From positions 50,819 to 114,818 of the forward strand of contig WPIO01000298.1 in assembly GCA_009760855.2 (NCBI GenBank): a DNA stretch of 64,000 nt, given 5' to 3'. The position numbers and the translations under genes were made by a program. The notes under the pieces were generated by a model. That model made no database searches. It was not told the origin of the DNA and saw only the letters and a list, made by a program, of their open reading frames with translations. Source of the stretch: Cristatella mucedo (Eukaryota; Bryozoa; Phylactolaemata; Cristatellidae). Shown one piece after another: positions 47,723 through 60,800 of this stretch; the first letter of the stretch is position 1, and every line of letters starts with the position of its first letter.

Positions 47723-48465
47723 AGTCTTACTTAAGAGAACTTTATGCAGTACAAGAAGCCGGAGCAAAGCCATGCAGTAATTTCAGAAACGCTCTAAAAA
47801 TAACAAAATCAGGCTGCAGTGAGGTTAAAGTCTTTTGAGTTTACAAATTGAACTTCTAGTCACCTATGTATAAGAGCTTGGTTGCAAGCTAAGGTCAGCA
47901 AGGGTAGCAGGTATGAAGAATCATGCCGGAAAACAGTATTTATGGCAATTATAAAGAGCCAAAACCGGCCAAAAAGTTAGTGAGAGATGCTATTGCGATG
48001 GATCTAAGAAACCTGAACTCAGAATACCGAGTTAGGACATCAAAATTTAATGAAAGATATAAACACTAGCAACCACTTTCCTTAGAAGGTGCTGCTGAAA
48101 TACATGTGAGCGTATGCACTGATAATTTTGGCTTACAAAAAGCAACGGCTGCCGAACATAACACGATAGAAATGTGTGTTCAGACAAAAAGGCTGAAACA
48201 ATCCTACCTAGGACATACGTAGGTAGTTAGCTTTTGAAACAGTCCAAGCATTAACGACGTTCGTGCAAAACATATAGTTGAACACAAAAATAAGATTCAC
48301 TCGTCAAACCAGCTCGAGTAAAAAAGCACTCTAGACTTATAAAAAACAACATGAATACAGCCACTGGCATAAACTAATAATGATTTCACCTTTGCTAATT
48401 GCCACAATCCTATGGAATTGACTTCGTTAATAGCCCATTCGGCTTAGCGAGTCGAGTTGCAAGGT
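47723..48465. other. Non-coding, nothing recognised
   Basis: No repeat family or exon identified. Confidence 0.4.
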
Positions 48466-48540
48466 ATTACAATAAATGTAAAGCGCCTAGGAAGAGATTG
48501 AGTTCTCTAAGAATGCTTTATAAGGTGCATTATTATCATA
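48466..48540 (+). mobile_element. LINE A tail only
   Basis: AAATGTAAAGCGCCTAGG, hairpin AGAGATTGAGTTCTCT, CTTTATAAGGTGCATTATTA. Only the last 70 or so bases of the element are present. Confidence 0.82.
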
Positions 48541-48612
48541 CATTAAAATGCTTAGGCATTATAGAATGAAGTAGAAAATACTTTCTTAAAAGACTCAGGA
48601 TCTGCCCTATAC

Positions 48613-48699
48613 CACAGTCACCACCACAGGAAACTGGGCATGTGGTGATGACAGTGAGCCGGCCAGGTATGCCAGTATAAACATTCGGGGCCACATTAG
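48613..48699 (-). CDS. Candidate extracellular Cys-containing exon, perhaps LCCL-like
   Basis: An open segment ending at a GTATAG donor in phase 1. It reads NVAPNVYTGIPGRLTV and then TTCPVSCGGDC. A CPxxC motif after a beta-strand is reminiscent of the first half of an LCCL domain, but the diagnostic AAVHAG half is not seen nearby. The acceptor is weak: the start may be here in phase 1, or about 35 bases upstream at 48734, in phase 0, which would fit the exon candidate at 48976-49028. Treat as a lead only. Confidence 0.25.
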
Positions 48700-48806
48700 C
48701 TGCTGCACAGCTTGCAGCCAGTGCTTGCTCGTTCAACGCAGGGATGGGTTACCAGTGGCCCATCATGCAAATCTGAGGTTGGACAATTGATCTGATTTAT
48801 AAGGTC

Positions 48807-48946
<140 letters not shown>

Positions 48947-48975
48947 ATAGATGCAGATATGCAGCTTTGTCTTAC

Positions 48976-49028
48976 TTGAAATTCCTCAAGGGAGAAATCA
49001 GCAGCTTCGTTGTGGGCGGTGTTTATAT
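48976..49028 (-). CDS. Candidate small exon, unrecognised
   Basis: A 53-base open segment between a strong acceptor (CATCTTTTTCTGAAG) and donor GTAAGA. It encodes INTAHNEAADFSLEEFQ, an acidic peptide with no recognised domain. It starts in phase 1 and ends in phase 0. The only support is splice-site quality and the open frame. Confidence 0.3.
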
Positions 49029-50288
49029 CTTCAGAAAAAGATGAAAATAATAATGCATAAAACAATCTCCAGGGTTTCAATTGCGAGGATTACTCATAGT
49101 AAATACACCTTGAAGGTAAAGGCTACAAAAGTTCCTCGGCTAACCTTATCAGCAGAAACGTTGTGACTATAAAACCACAGTCGATTCATAAAGCTCAATT
49201 ACAAAATCCCATAACACCTGACTGTGCTGAAATCTGACAACGTTAACCTAACATATTACAATTCTCATTGCAAACTACACTGCGTTTTGACTAGATTTGA
49301 ACAATTTCTCCTTCATCTGTGTCTTGTGTCAAAGCGTTCAAGAAATATAGTGGAGTGATTAAGGCATGCTCTCGTACATTACGCCTGGCCATATTCTATA
49401 GTTATATGGATGCACAAGTGAGGATATCTGAGAAGACATGCAGGTCCTCACTCGGCAATCTTTAGTGGAGCGAGTTTAGGGCTCCTGACAGATGTGGTTC
49501 GACTAGCTGCAGGTACCGTGAGAAGGCTGTATGCAGCAACCTTCTTTTAATAAGAACAGACTTTATGTTTACATCCAGTTCAGTTATGCAAAGTCTGTTC
49601 ATTCTTGCTCTCTTCATTCTCCTTAACTAATCACTGGTTGACTTGCAGCAGCTCCATTCAAGCATTATATCTCGCACAGCCAACTTTCTAAAAATCGTGA
49701 CTACTTTTTCTATCCTCGTGTTCTAAACACTTGCATGGATAAAAATACGTCAGCCAGTCAATTAACACGGACTACTTAATTACAAGACTTTATGTAGAAC
49801 TTGTTCAATGCCTGCAGTTTTTTGATACCATTAGCCACGTATTTCCATGTTGGGCGGCAGGAACTTTGTGTGAAGTCAATACGTGAGAGCTGACGTCAAC
49901 GTTTCTCTACCCAACGACCTTGTTTGGCACGGCAGCTATGTATAACGAGAAGTGGTAGTATCCAAATAGTGTTCTGCACACGTGTGTGGGTAGTAGGATT
50001 GAAAAAGTTGGTATGGACTTTGCCATTTTACAGGCTTAAAATCGTAAGGAAACTTTCAGGTATTTCATTTGACCACGGGCCTCGAGCTCTAGGATGTCAT
50101 GACGATACTGCTATGCAATCAGTATTCATATATCAGCTATTAATGAATCGAACCCGGAACCATAATGCTCCATCGAAATGATCTCACATTGCTTCATCCA
50201 CATTTATTCACGTGGCTGCTCCAGACACCAGAGATAAGTATTGCAGAGATCATGCGATCGTTTGGCATTCATATGAATTTTAAGACAG
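49029..50288. other. Non-coding, nothing secure
   Basis: No repeat family or convincing exon. The plus frame 49924-50181 has no recognisable content. Confidence 0.35.
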
Positions 50289-51626
50289 TTGAGCAGCACC
50301 AAAAGCTATGTTTTGCTTGATCTTTCGGTAGCTTTTGATACCATCGATCACAAAGTTCTTCTAGAGCGCCTCTCATCTCGCCTGGGCATCACTGGCACTG
50401 CTCTGCAGTGGCTCAGGTCCTATCTCAGAGGGGGACTCCAGAGTATTGACGTGAATGGACAAAGATCATCTGAAGTACCTCTGCACTAGGGAGTAACTCA
50501 GGGCTCAGTGCTAGGTCCGGTTCTTTTCACGGTTTATACTCTGCCTCTTGCTGATGTGATTGCCAAGCACAATCTAGGCTTTCACTTCTATGGGAATGAC
50601 ACTCAGTTGTACCTTTGCTTTGATCCCTCCCAGCCTTCGAGCACCTCAAATTCTCTCAACTCACTTGCTGCATGCATTGATGACATCCGCACATAGATCG
50701 CAGTAAATTCTCTAAAACTTAACGATGATATAACTAACTTACTAGTTATGGGCAAACCCAGTGTGATCCAGAGATTGGAAAGGCTGACTCTCAAAATTGG
50801 CTCTGCTAGCATATCTCCAGCTGAATCAGCTAGAAATCTAGGAGTCATATTCCAAAGCGACCTCTCGTTAGACGACGATATCAGCTCCACAGTCAAATCC
50901 GCCTATTTTCAGCTTCATAACATTGCTCAAATTCGGGCTTGTTTAGATAAAGATACCACGTCCAAGTTGGTCCATGCATTCTTGACATCCCGTCTCGACT
51001 TCTGCAACTCACTGCTTACTGGCCTACCAGCATGTGCGATCAGGCGATTGCAGCTGGTGCAAAACTCTGCAGCTAGGCTTGTCTGTCGTGAGCATCTCAG
51101 TTGCCACTAAACTTCTTCAAGGACTTCAAGGTCTTGTCGCTCACTTTTAGGTCACTTCATTCTTTGGCTCCAGTCTATTACTCAGATATACTCCCCCATT
51201 AGGCCAAACATCGTACCACCTGCTTTTCGGAATCCAACAGTCTACAAATACCCCGTTCAAACCTCAAATCCTTTGGAGACCGTGCATTTAGTTCGTATGC
51301 TCCCAAAGCCTGGAACTTCCTCCCGAACTGCGTCAGAACATCCCCTGACCTGACCACATTTAAAAAGAACTTAAAATACACCTATTCAGGGCAGCATTTA
51401 GTGGGTCCCTGTGATTCGTCCTTCATGTGCTTATGGGTGCTGACACTGTGCGTGCTGCCACTAACCTAACCATGTTATTCATTTTGTTTGTTTATCAAGC
51501 ACGATTTTACTTACCATTCAAATGCATTTCCCTTTGAAGCAAATGTAAAGCGCCAAGAAAGAGAGATTAACTTCTCTGAGGGCGCTTTATCAAGTTCATT
51601 ATTAATATTATTATTATTAACCGGAG
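50289..51626 (+). mobile_element. LINE A, RT to tail
   Basis: Motif [37 protein letters not shown], and motif C as YGNDTQLY (first Asp changed), then FLTSRLDFCNSLLTGLPACA. A stop lies at 50487-50489 before GVTQGS, and about 50 bases are missing near 51108. 3' UTR, hairpin and ATT-rich tail are present. Useful for the family consensus. Confidence 0.9.
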
Positions 51627-52009
51627 GTTCAGCTGTGCATTTTTTGAACAGAAATTACAGCCAAGAATTTACCATGCAATTTCCTTGGGGTGGCATAAAG
51701 AAATATGGTGGTATAAAGAAAATGAAATAGAAGCAGTCTATGCACAGACCACTGAGGCATGCCACAGAGAGGAGGCTCTTTCCGTGACCATTATCATTAC
51801 GTTTCAATGTTCTGAAGTTTACCACTGAGATGAGAGAAAAAAACATTCCAATGCAGTGTCAATGCCGCCATGCTAGATTTAAAGTACTGGCGAAGATTTT
51901 CCAATTGATTATAGCAAATATCACAACCGAACAGCTAGGGAATAAAAACGAAAAACATCATTTGGTGTCTTTCTTTCTGGGGAGTTTGCCATATGCTCGA
52001 CGAATTTTT
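51627..52009. other. Non-coding, nothing recognised
   Basis: No repeat or exon identified. Confidence 0.4.
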
Positions 52010-52443
52010 GACCCTGCTTTTCGGAATCAGACAGTTTACCGATACCTCGTGCAACCCTCAAATCCTTGGGAGACCGTGCATTTAGCTCCTATGCTCCCAA
52101 AGTCTGGAACTCAATCCAGACTTGCGTCAGAACATCCCCTGACTTGACCACATTTAAAAAGAACTTAAAAAACACCTATTTAGGACAGAATTGCTTGGTC
52201 CCTGTGATTCGTCCTTCACGTGCTTATGCGTGCTGACACTGTCCATGCTGCCACTAACCAAATTTGCATCCGGACCCTGTGTATGTCACCCCTAACCACG
52301 TCATTCATGTTGTTTATTAAGCACGGTATTACTCACAATTTAATTGTGTTTCGCTTTGCAGCAAATGTAAAGTGCCTAGAAAGAGATTGAGTTCTCTGAG
52401 GGAACTTTATCAAGTGCCTTATTATTATTATTAATATTATAAA
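52010..52443 (+). mobile_element. LINE A C-terminus, 3' UTR and tail
   Basis: CCTGCTTTTCGGAATCAGAC through CCTGACTTGACCACATTTAA, 3' UTR, hairpin and ATT-rich tail. Confidence 0.88.
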
Positions 52444-52637
52444 CGTGAACGTGGAAGTTCTATTCCTATATTCACATCACCATCGTAGGTCGGCCAAAAA
52501 TTATTAAATGCCGATGGTATAAGTATTTGCCCGCTCTGCATGACTTAATAATTTAGGTGAGTCGTCTACTGGACGCCTTCTTGTTCGGATACTTGGTTTA
52601 ACCAAAATAAGGTTAGTCAACTACTACTACTGGGAAT

Positions 52638-53660
52638 CTTATAGAAATAATATTAACAACACACTTGACAAGGCACCCTCGAAGAACTCAATCTCTTTCT
52701 AGGTGCCTTTTGTCTGTGCTCCAACGGAAGCCTGGTTGAATGGAAAGTACTAGCATGCTAACTGAACAACAAGGATTACATGGTTAGGGGTGACATGCAG
52801 AGGGTCAGCATGCAACTGTGGTTGATGGCAGCATGCACAGTGTCAGCACACGTAAGCATGTAAAAGACGAGTCACGGGTACCGAATAAATGCTATCATGA
52901 ATTGGTGTGTTTGGAATTTCTTTTTAAATGTGGTCAAGTCAGGGGACTTCATGGCAGAAGTTGGGAGTGAATTGGTGTGTTTGGAATTTCTTTTTGAATG
53001 TGGTCAAGTCAGGGGACTTCATGGCAGAAGTTGGGAGTGAGTTCCAAGCTGTAGGAGCATAAGAACGGTTTCCACAGGATTCAAAGTTTGTACAAGGTAA
53101 ACAGTAAACACTAAGACAACGAAAAGCTGGAGGCACGATGCTTAGCCTGATGGGGCAGTAGATTTGATAGGTAGGCTGGAGCCACAGAATGAAGTGACAT
53201 GAAGTGACAAAACCTTGAAGTCAATATGTTGCTTGATTGGTAGCCAGTACAAGTTGGCGAGAAGTTGTGTGATGTGGCAACTGCAAAGCTCCCGACAGAG
53301 AAATCTAGCCACAGAATTTTGCACCAGCTGTAAGAGCCTGATTTCACACGCACGTGGGCCAGCAAGCAGTAAGTTCCATAAGTTAAGGCGGGATGTCACA
53401 AATGCATGGCATAATTCAGATGTAGCATCTCTGTCTAACCAAGTCGGAATTTTAGCAACGCAATGTAAGATTTGGCAGACGTTATTGCAGAGCTGGTGTT
53501 GTCATCTAACGAAAGGCCACATTGGAAATCGACAAGTTGATTTCGTGGAGATTCAACAAGAGATATGCTGGCAGCACCACTTTTGAGCGTTAGCATTTAG
53601 AATTTCAGAATCACACTTGGTTTTCCCATAACTAGTAAGTCAGTTTTCTCAACGAAAGAC
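52638..53660 (-). mobile_element. LINE A 3' half with 70-base tandem duplication
   Basis: Tail, 3' UTR and post-RT region to about 53660 (antisense of LLVMGKP). Within it 52901-52970 is repeated at 52971-53040. Confidence 0.86.
52901..53040 (+). repeat. 70-base tandem duplication
   Basis: Two adjacent 70-base units starting ATTGGTGTGTTTGGAATTTC. I see one difference (AAATG against GAATG). Confidence 0.95.
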
Positions 53661-53739
53661 AAAGTAAGAATAGGAAAGAAAAGTACCCTGAAGCCGCTGT
53701 GGCGGCCGGAGCCGCCAGCTTAGATGCTGCTCGTTTTAC

Positions 53740-55577
53740 ATGAACTACGACCCGAGCACCTGCTCGTTTGGTATTAGTAGCATAGTCTCGAACCGCTCCC
53801 CCACGTGCATCACTTTGGTCATCAGGCTTGTTATAACTCCATCGGCCAGACATAAATTTAGTCTTAAGAATCCTCTCTTACAGTGCAATAAACCTCTGGT
53901 TATAAGCGACCTTATTTCCGATAAAGGTCCCGACTTTTTGCCGTACCTTCAAAGCAGTCTTTTGAGTCGATTGTCTTGATTTCACTCGAAAACAAGCTAC
54001 CGATGGCGGCAGTAGTCAATCACCCACCAGGTACCGAATCCAAACCAAATCCAAATCTCAGATTTTTCTGATCTAATGTCGATTCTGTGAGCAAGAAATC
54101 AATCCTTCCTCGTTATGAGTAATTTCAACATTCACTTTGATAACTTATCTGACGCCTTCAGCACTGAATTTCGTGCGTTCACTGACTCATTGTCTCGTGT
54201 GGTTCATGTGCACTGCCACACTCACAGCAAGCGTGGCACACTCGACCACAATTTCTCAAACAACTGCACTTTGTCATCCCCAAATATTACCGAATCCTGC
54301 TTATCTGACCACAAGCAGACCCCATTCCGTCTACAGTGTGTGCCTGCCTCCTCCTCCTCTGAAATCACGTGTGAATCACGAAACCTCTAGACCCTTGACA
54401 TTGGTGCTGTCCGTGTGAGAATACCTTACTCGCCTCTGCTGCTCAGTCCCCTCTCCGATCTGTCATCATTGGTAGATAGCTACAACACGACACTAGCTGA
54501 CACGCTCGACGAGCTTGAACCTCTGACTAAGCAGACTGTGCGCCCTCGCCCAAACGGCCTATGGTTTACCAGACATTAAACTAGCCAGGTCTACTAAGCA
54601 CAAGCTTGAAAAAGCATTCAAAAGATCAGGACTGACTTCCATCGACAGGCACACCAGGACTACGGTAGGTCGTACCAATCAATCCTAGCAAAGGTCAAGT
54701 CTAGCAACTATAAAAACATTGTTGAATCACAGCTCCACAATCCTAAAACGCTGAGATACACGATCAACTATCTCCTAAGCCGCTCCTAGATTAGCTCCGT
54801 CTGCCTACTTTCAGCTATATAACTCAATAAATTCGGGCTTGTTTAGATAAGGATACCACATCTATGTTGGTTGATGCATTTGCGAAATCCCGTCTTGACT
54901 TCTGTAACTCACTGCTTGCTGACCTACCTGCACGTGCAATCAGGTGCCTACAGCTAGTGCAAAACTCTGCAGCCAGGCTCGTCTGTCGTGAGCCTTGAGG
55001 TTGCAGCATCACACCACTTTTCGCCAAACTGCTCTGGCTACCAGTCAAGCAAGGGATCGACTTCAAGGTTTTGTCGCTCACTTTTAGGTCCCTTAATTCT
55101 TTGGCTCCAGCCTTCCTATCAGATCTATTGCCCCACCAGGCAAAGCATCGTACCACCGGCTTTCCGGAATCTAACTGTTCACCATTACCTCACACAAACT
55201 TCAAACCCTTTTGAGGCTCTGCATTTAGTTCGTCTGGTCCCAAAGCATAGAAAAAACTCCCGACTTATGTCACAACATCCCCTGACTCTAGCACATTTAA
55301 AACGAACCTAAAAACAGACCTATTTAGGACAGCATCTAGTGGGTCCCTGTGATTCTTCCTTTATGTGCTTATGTGTACTGACACTCTGCATGCTGCCACT
55401 AACGACACCCGCATGCTGACCCTGTGCATGTCCCTAACTATGCTATTCATGCTGTTTATCAAGTATGATACCACTCACCATTCGATCGCGTTTCCTTTGC
55501 AGCAAATGTAAAGCATCTATAAAGAGATTGAGTTGTCTGAGGGCACTTAATCAAGTGTATTATTATTATTATTATGA
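53740..55577 (+). mobile_element. LINE A copy, RT core deleted
   Basis: An endonuclease start (CNKPLVISDLISDKGPDFL) in a 79-codon frame at 53740-53979, then after a gap SNFNIHFDNLSDAFSTEF and LDHNFSNNCTL, the linker (to about 54785), and a jump to the post-RT region (SLLADLPARAIRCLQL). C-terminus, 3' UTR, hairpin and ATT-rich tail follow. Confidence 0.82.
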
Positions 55578-55579
55578 TT

Positions 55580-55885
55580 TAGGCTAAGAAAATTTCCTGC
55601 CATCCATGAGGGGATGTTATCAATGCGTGCAGCAAGAAAGTTAAGGCAATTCGACGTGCTCTAGGGCATGGAGGGACAAAAGCAAAGGTTCAATAAGTGT
55701 TATCCACATTAAAGTGAAAGCCTAGATTTCGCTTGGCAATCGCATCGGCAAGAGGGACAGTACAATTCATGAAAAGAACAAGACCAAGCACGGAGCTCTG
55801 ATGTACAGCATGTTTAGGAGTTACCTCGCATGATATTTGCATATTCACTCTCTGGAATCTCCCACTGTGATAGGACCCTATCATA
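55580..55885 (-). mobile_element. LINE A RT fragment
   Basis: Reverse reading covers the region around motif C (AKRNLGFHFNVDNT) and the upstream PLADAIAK segment. It abuts the (ATT)n tail of the preceding copy. Confidence 0.75.
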
Positions 55886-57599
55886 AGTGATTATGAATCG
55901 GCCCACAGGTTACATGATTCAGTACACGCAGCCAGGGAGCACATAAGAGAAATTTGGGTTTCTTGTTTTTAAGTTATGGACACTACAATGGCAGACGTAA
56001 GTCGACATCTGAAGGGAAACCTTCAAATTTTTACTCTGAATATCATGGCGAATTAGAAATCTCGCGAGAGTAGAGCTGGGGCTGCTGGCGGCCAAAAACA
56101 TTGTTTAGACTTGGCTTGAAGAAGGGTAAAATGTAGTGGCAATCAAGAAGAATTACGGGTGAGATAAAATGGCTCCATTCTTGTTGCAGGCCACAGCTTG
56201 AGCACCTACAGGAAATTGGAAAACCCAAATATCGATAGGGAAGCACAATCGCACGGTTGTATACGAAAGCAGGTGCATGGCTGCTGACACGGCTTGCAGT
56301 GTTCGAGTACGGTAGCCTTGGCGAGGATGGGAGGAACGACTAAAATGGCCACCGTGAAACTACTAAATTTCAGTTATCTTTCGTCTGTCTAATGGCTGCT
56401 AGTATATTCTGTCTAAATGCATACTTTGCAATGCTCCAGATAATCTTCTGTACAGCCTCGAGATTTATAGTTAGGCATCGAACTAAAATGGACTTCCTTC
56501 ACGCCTTTGTAACTACTTCCTACCTTCATGATAGCGTCTGGCACAAAGTATGAATCCAAGCACTTTGGGCTGCACTTTGCCCAGCCGTCACAGCTCTGAA
56601 CGGCTTGCAGCTACCACGGAAGGAAAGCTTAGCCTTGGCATTGTAAAAATAACTTGCGTCAGTGCGTGATATTTAGCCAAAGTAGTTGGCACATGTAAGA
56701 AACTAGCTGAAAGCACTATCTGCTGTTTGCGAGATCCCAACCTACCGTTAGGAATACAAGGACTCTCAACACCACCGTAATTTGATTGCCTTCTTCTGCA
56801 AAACAGAGGTCATTGGTAGACATAATAGGGACTAGTGCGAGCAGCACGTAGCTTGAATTACCAAGTATAATGAAACGATGTATTTCATTATTATTAGCAA
56901 AGGCACTAGTTATGGAATACAATGTAAAAGCATTGAAGACCACAATTTAGTTGCCAGAGCAGTATCATCACAGCAAACGAATCGACTAAGCAACACGGAA
57001 CGTTCTAGTCAATAACCTAACAACAACAATTAAAAGGCACTGGCTCATCAAAAATATGGTCACATTTTTGCCAGCAAGCATAAAAATTACAATAATAATA
57101 ACAATCAGTTGTGGAGCCAGGTGACGAGGGAGCTTTAGTCACACCCAGGACGTTGGGCCAGCAACTTGGGTGTCCACTATTCCTACGCAGACAGTCACCA
57201 ATGACTCCAGTATGAGCTTAGTCCTTTCGACATGCATCTGCCGATTTCTAATTACACGAATGCAAAGGTCTTACACTATACCTTTTTAAATAATAGTGCG
57301 TCTTTCCTCCTACTTGAAAATTTTGCAGATTTAGTTTTCCAACAAAAAACGTTATGAAGATCTGCCCCTCATTGGTGAATATCCTGGTTCGGCCCCAGCA
57401 ATAACACTTTCACAGCTCTGAAAGGTTGCAACTCTCTTTGTAGAAACTTAACATGGGATGGTAAGGCAGCTTGTAAATTGCTTAACTATTTCATAAAATT
57501 TGACAGTTATTATGTGTTTATAAGGTAATATTCAGATAGACCAAACAAATATTTTGAATCAGACATGGATTAATAGCTTTTTTAAATGTCTTGAGTAAG
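55886..57599. other. Non-coding, nothing secure
   Basis: A minus-strand exon-like segment near 56753-56803 (acceptor CTCTGTTTTGCAG, donor GTAGGT) is too short to judge. Confidence 0.35.
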
Positions 57600-60250
57600 A
57601 AGAACGTCTTAACATCAGTCGGTTGCAAGGTCTAAGGGGTTAAAGCACGTGAGCTGAACTAACTGCATACAAACGATTTAGGTAAATTACGGAAACAGCT
57701 CAACGACTTGATTCAAACAACAGGTAGCTCGATGCTTAGGCCTGACAAGATACTCACTAGTTATGGATCAAAGCAAGGGTATGCACGGAACTGAAAGTGA
57801 TTCGCAAAACCTAGAAATCGATATGCTGCTAGATGGGTAGCCCTTACAAGTTGATAAGGAGATGTTTTATTACGCTATTGCAAAATTTTCTGCTAACAGG
57901 ATTAAATACCGAATTTAGCAAAGCTTGACTGGTGCTTTTTTACACAGGCCGGAAGACATCCGAGTAGTTATTTATGGACGGCGAGAAAGGATCTTGCAGT
58001 TGCCTTGACCAACTTGGATTCGGCATCCCGCATCATGCAGGTTTTATTGATACGCGGTACATTATTTCGCCTATAGTTTGCAGTGTTTATTGTATAGCTG
58101 ATGCACTCGTCTAAACAAACAGCAATGCGGAGCAGCCGACACCAGTTTTTGTAAGATGCTACGAGAGATATCCTAGCAAAGCCAATTTTTATGATGGTTT
58201 TTTAAATTTCTGAATAAAATTAGGTTTTCCTAAAGCTGGCTAGTAGATTAAATTGACATTATATTTGAGAAAGTTTGCAGCAATCCAAGCGAAAGAGTCA
58301 GAAAAAATCAACCCACAATCTGCACGAAATATAAGTGTTCTGTTTCAAATAGGCCTCTCACAAGACGATAGCATTAGCTTGGCAGGTTAGTACGAATATT
58401 TTCAGTAATGCATCCTATAAATAATCTCTGATAAAAAATGAAGAAAGTAAATGGGGCGGTAGTTTGCTTTGACCTGTAAATTCATTCCTGGCTTTGCAAT
58501 TATAAGTCTGATGATGGACGATCTGGGTACTACAAATTAGCGAATAAGCATTGCAAATCAATCATACTTATGCTTGTATTAAGTGTGTATGTCAGTGAAG
58601 ATCAAAGAAGAGACGGTATATTGTCTTCAGAAGATGAGCTGTTCTTACTAAAATGTATTAACATAGCTACTTCGCATGTGAAACCTCGGAAAATCTCTCA
58701 ATGAATTAAGGTCAAAAGTTGCAACTCAACTACTGCTTAAGTTTCAGGGGCTTAAATACGGCACGAATATGAGCAATTTTTCAACTGAGAAGGCTGAAAA
58801 CTTGCAGGCCGAGGTTTTCCGGTCTCGGGAGTCTAACCTCTCAGAATAAGCAAGCAAATCCCACGCCGACTTTTAACTCTGCCTTTAATTCGACTCCCAG
58901 GAAGTTCGTTTTCGAGGGAAAGTACGGCGGAACAGGAACAGTAAACGAGACTGACAAATGATCCGATTTGGTCAGCCAGCAAACAACAAGTTCAGTGGGA
59001 CAGACATCCTAAGTAATAATGAAATCCAAGATGTGGCCACCCGATATCAGGAGAATGATTTAAGTGTTACACCAAACCAAAGCTCTCCAAGAAGTCACGA
59101 AATGAGCGGACCTGGCTGTTGGTAGGGTTGTTAAAGTGAATCTGAAGAATCCTGGAATATTGAGTTGACAGTCTCACACGAATATTTGGACGGCAAAAAC
59201 TACAGAAAATACTTCATAAATAAGGTTAGTCAGCCAGAATTTGATCTATTATTACAGCTGTGCAATTCAAGGTTTTTAATGGGGACCTGGGAGCTAAGAA
59301 TCAGTGAAAGAAGGGGAGAGACTCTATGTTAGCTCGGAATGCTAAGGAGATCATTGTGCACCACCGCAGAGCTGAATCTGAAGCATAATTAGCTTTTTAG
59401 GTTGGTTAGAGTTTACTTAGAATGTCGAGAATTGTGACATGCAAGTTAAACTTGTCTATCACTAGATTTAAAAGCACCTTATGGGAAATGCAGCAGTGGA
59501 ACTTCAGTGAAGTTTTTTAGCTATTGCTGGTCTTTGTAGCTTTATTGACAAGTAACCTTGCTATGACAATTTTGATCGATACCTAGATGAGACCTTTACC
59601 TGAGGATCTACTTATAAAGTTAGCTAGAAATACCATCGACAAATCTATGCATCATAAAGGGAGTAACAGGTTATGGAGTAAGGAGGAGGGCTAGTAGTCT
59701 TCTGTAACTGGGAGATTCTACTTCAAGATTAGCTTAGTATTGGCACGCTTGAATTGGATACAGAAAATTAACTGGAGGAAAGTTCACTGGGGATGCACTT
59801 GAGGAAGAGTAAGGCTGTGGGAGTGTTATCTTCGAAATGGACTATTCTGCCTTATTTTAACTCTTGAAAAATAGGTAGAGAAGGAATCTGCTAGCTCGCG
59901 TCACAGATCACAGCGTGAGGAGCTGAAGGTAAAGTGCTTGACGCGATGGCTTATGGTCAAATAAGCATTTTCTGATTGTGCACAAATTATTTTACCTCGG
60001 GTTTACAGAGCCTTTAGCTGGCACTAGTTTGAATGGATATGCATGATTAAAATACTTCCCCGTGAGCCGCATCTGGGGTAGCTAGTTCTGATAATCGACT
60101 GTTGAGTGCTTTTTCAAACTTAGGTTAAGTAATCCGTGCAGTTGATTGTCTGCAGTAAGCCATCGGCTGCCTGACCTAATGCTTACTCTGAGGAGCAAAG
60201 TTTATTCAGTAGTCAATTACTTTAGTTATGCACACAAAAAGAGTGAGATC
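57600..60250 (-). mobile_element. Ancient, strongly diverged LINE
   Basis: Reverse reading shows family A landmarks in order. 57690-58280 resembles the post-RT region (TCGCAAAACCTAGAAATCGA against GCGACAAAACCTTGAAGTCA in younger copies). 58440-58520 resembles the RT N-terminal region. 58950-59170 encodes a degraded endonuclease (FQIHFNNPTNSQVRSFRDFL). 59900-60190 resembles the linker. Order and divergence suggest a composite of at least one old copy. Confidence 0.6.
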
Positions 60251-60669
60251 AAATCAGATACAGAATCGATCATTAGTAACTAGAAAGATAATATCGACAA
60301 CAAGCTTTTAATGTTTCCTGATTAAATGCTGTATTTGGACGCATAGGGTGACACAAACTGCAGGCGGGATAAGATCCGCATGCATTCAAATCAATTGCCT
60401 TGAACTGTGAATTTGATCATAAACAGGAGCTCTAAGAGAGAAATGGCTGCTCGGGTATGTTCCAAGGGTAAGGAAGTTGATTTTTACGAGAAAATATCGA
60501 GGATTTGAATTATGAGGTATAAGTAACCCGTCTGGATATAGATTGAGTTTTCCGAGTGCAATACACAAATGAACTTTTTAAACATTATGTTAATGATACA
60601 GTCCTTATAAAAAATGGATGCATTAGCGATCAGCAAAAAGGGAAAGGTTTGAAGCAAAATTAATGCAAA

Positions 60670-60800
60670 ACCTCATAGTATGAGACAGAAATCACTTCTA
60701 CAACATAGAATCATAAATATGTGATACCAGTAAAAATAAAAAGACTTTGCACCTCGCGTTACAAATTACTGCTGCAGGTGGTAGCTTGTGTAAACGCATC
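60670..60800. repeat. Dispersed duplicate, copy 1
   Basis: Matches 61478-61605: ATGAGACAGAAATCACTTCT, ATAGAATCA and GCAGGTGGTAGCTTG against ATGAGGCCGAAATCATTTCT and ACAGCTGGTAGCTTG. Confidence 0.65.

Noticed and set aside
53632-53853. Minus-strand frame starting MSGRWSYNKPDD with an Ala-rich end
   Set aside because: It is antisense to the start of a plus-strand LINE A (79-codon frame leading into the endonuclease) and has no other support. The local GC richness is noted.
56753-56803. Small minus-strand exon with good acceptor and donor
   Set aside because: About 50 bases, open in two frames with different peptides; cannot be judged from sequence alone.
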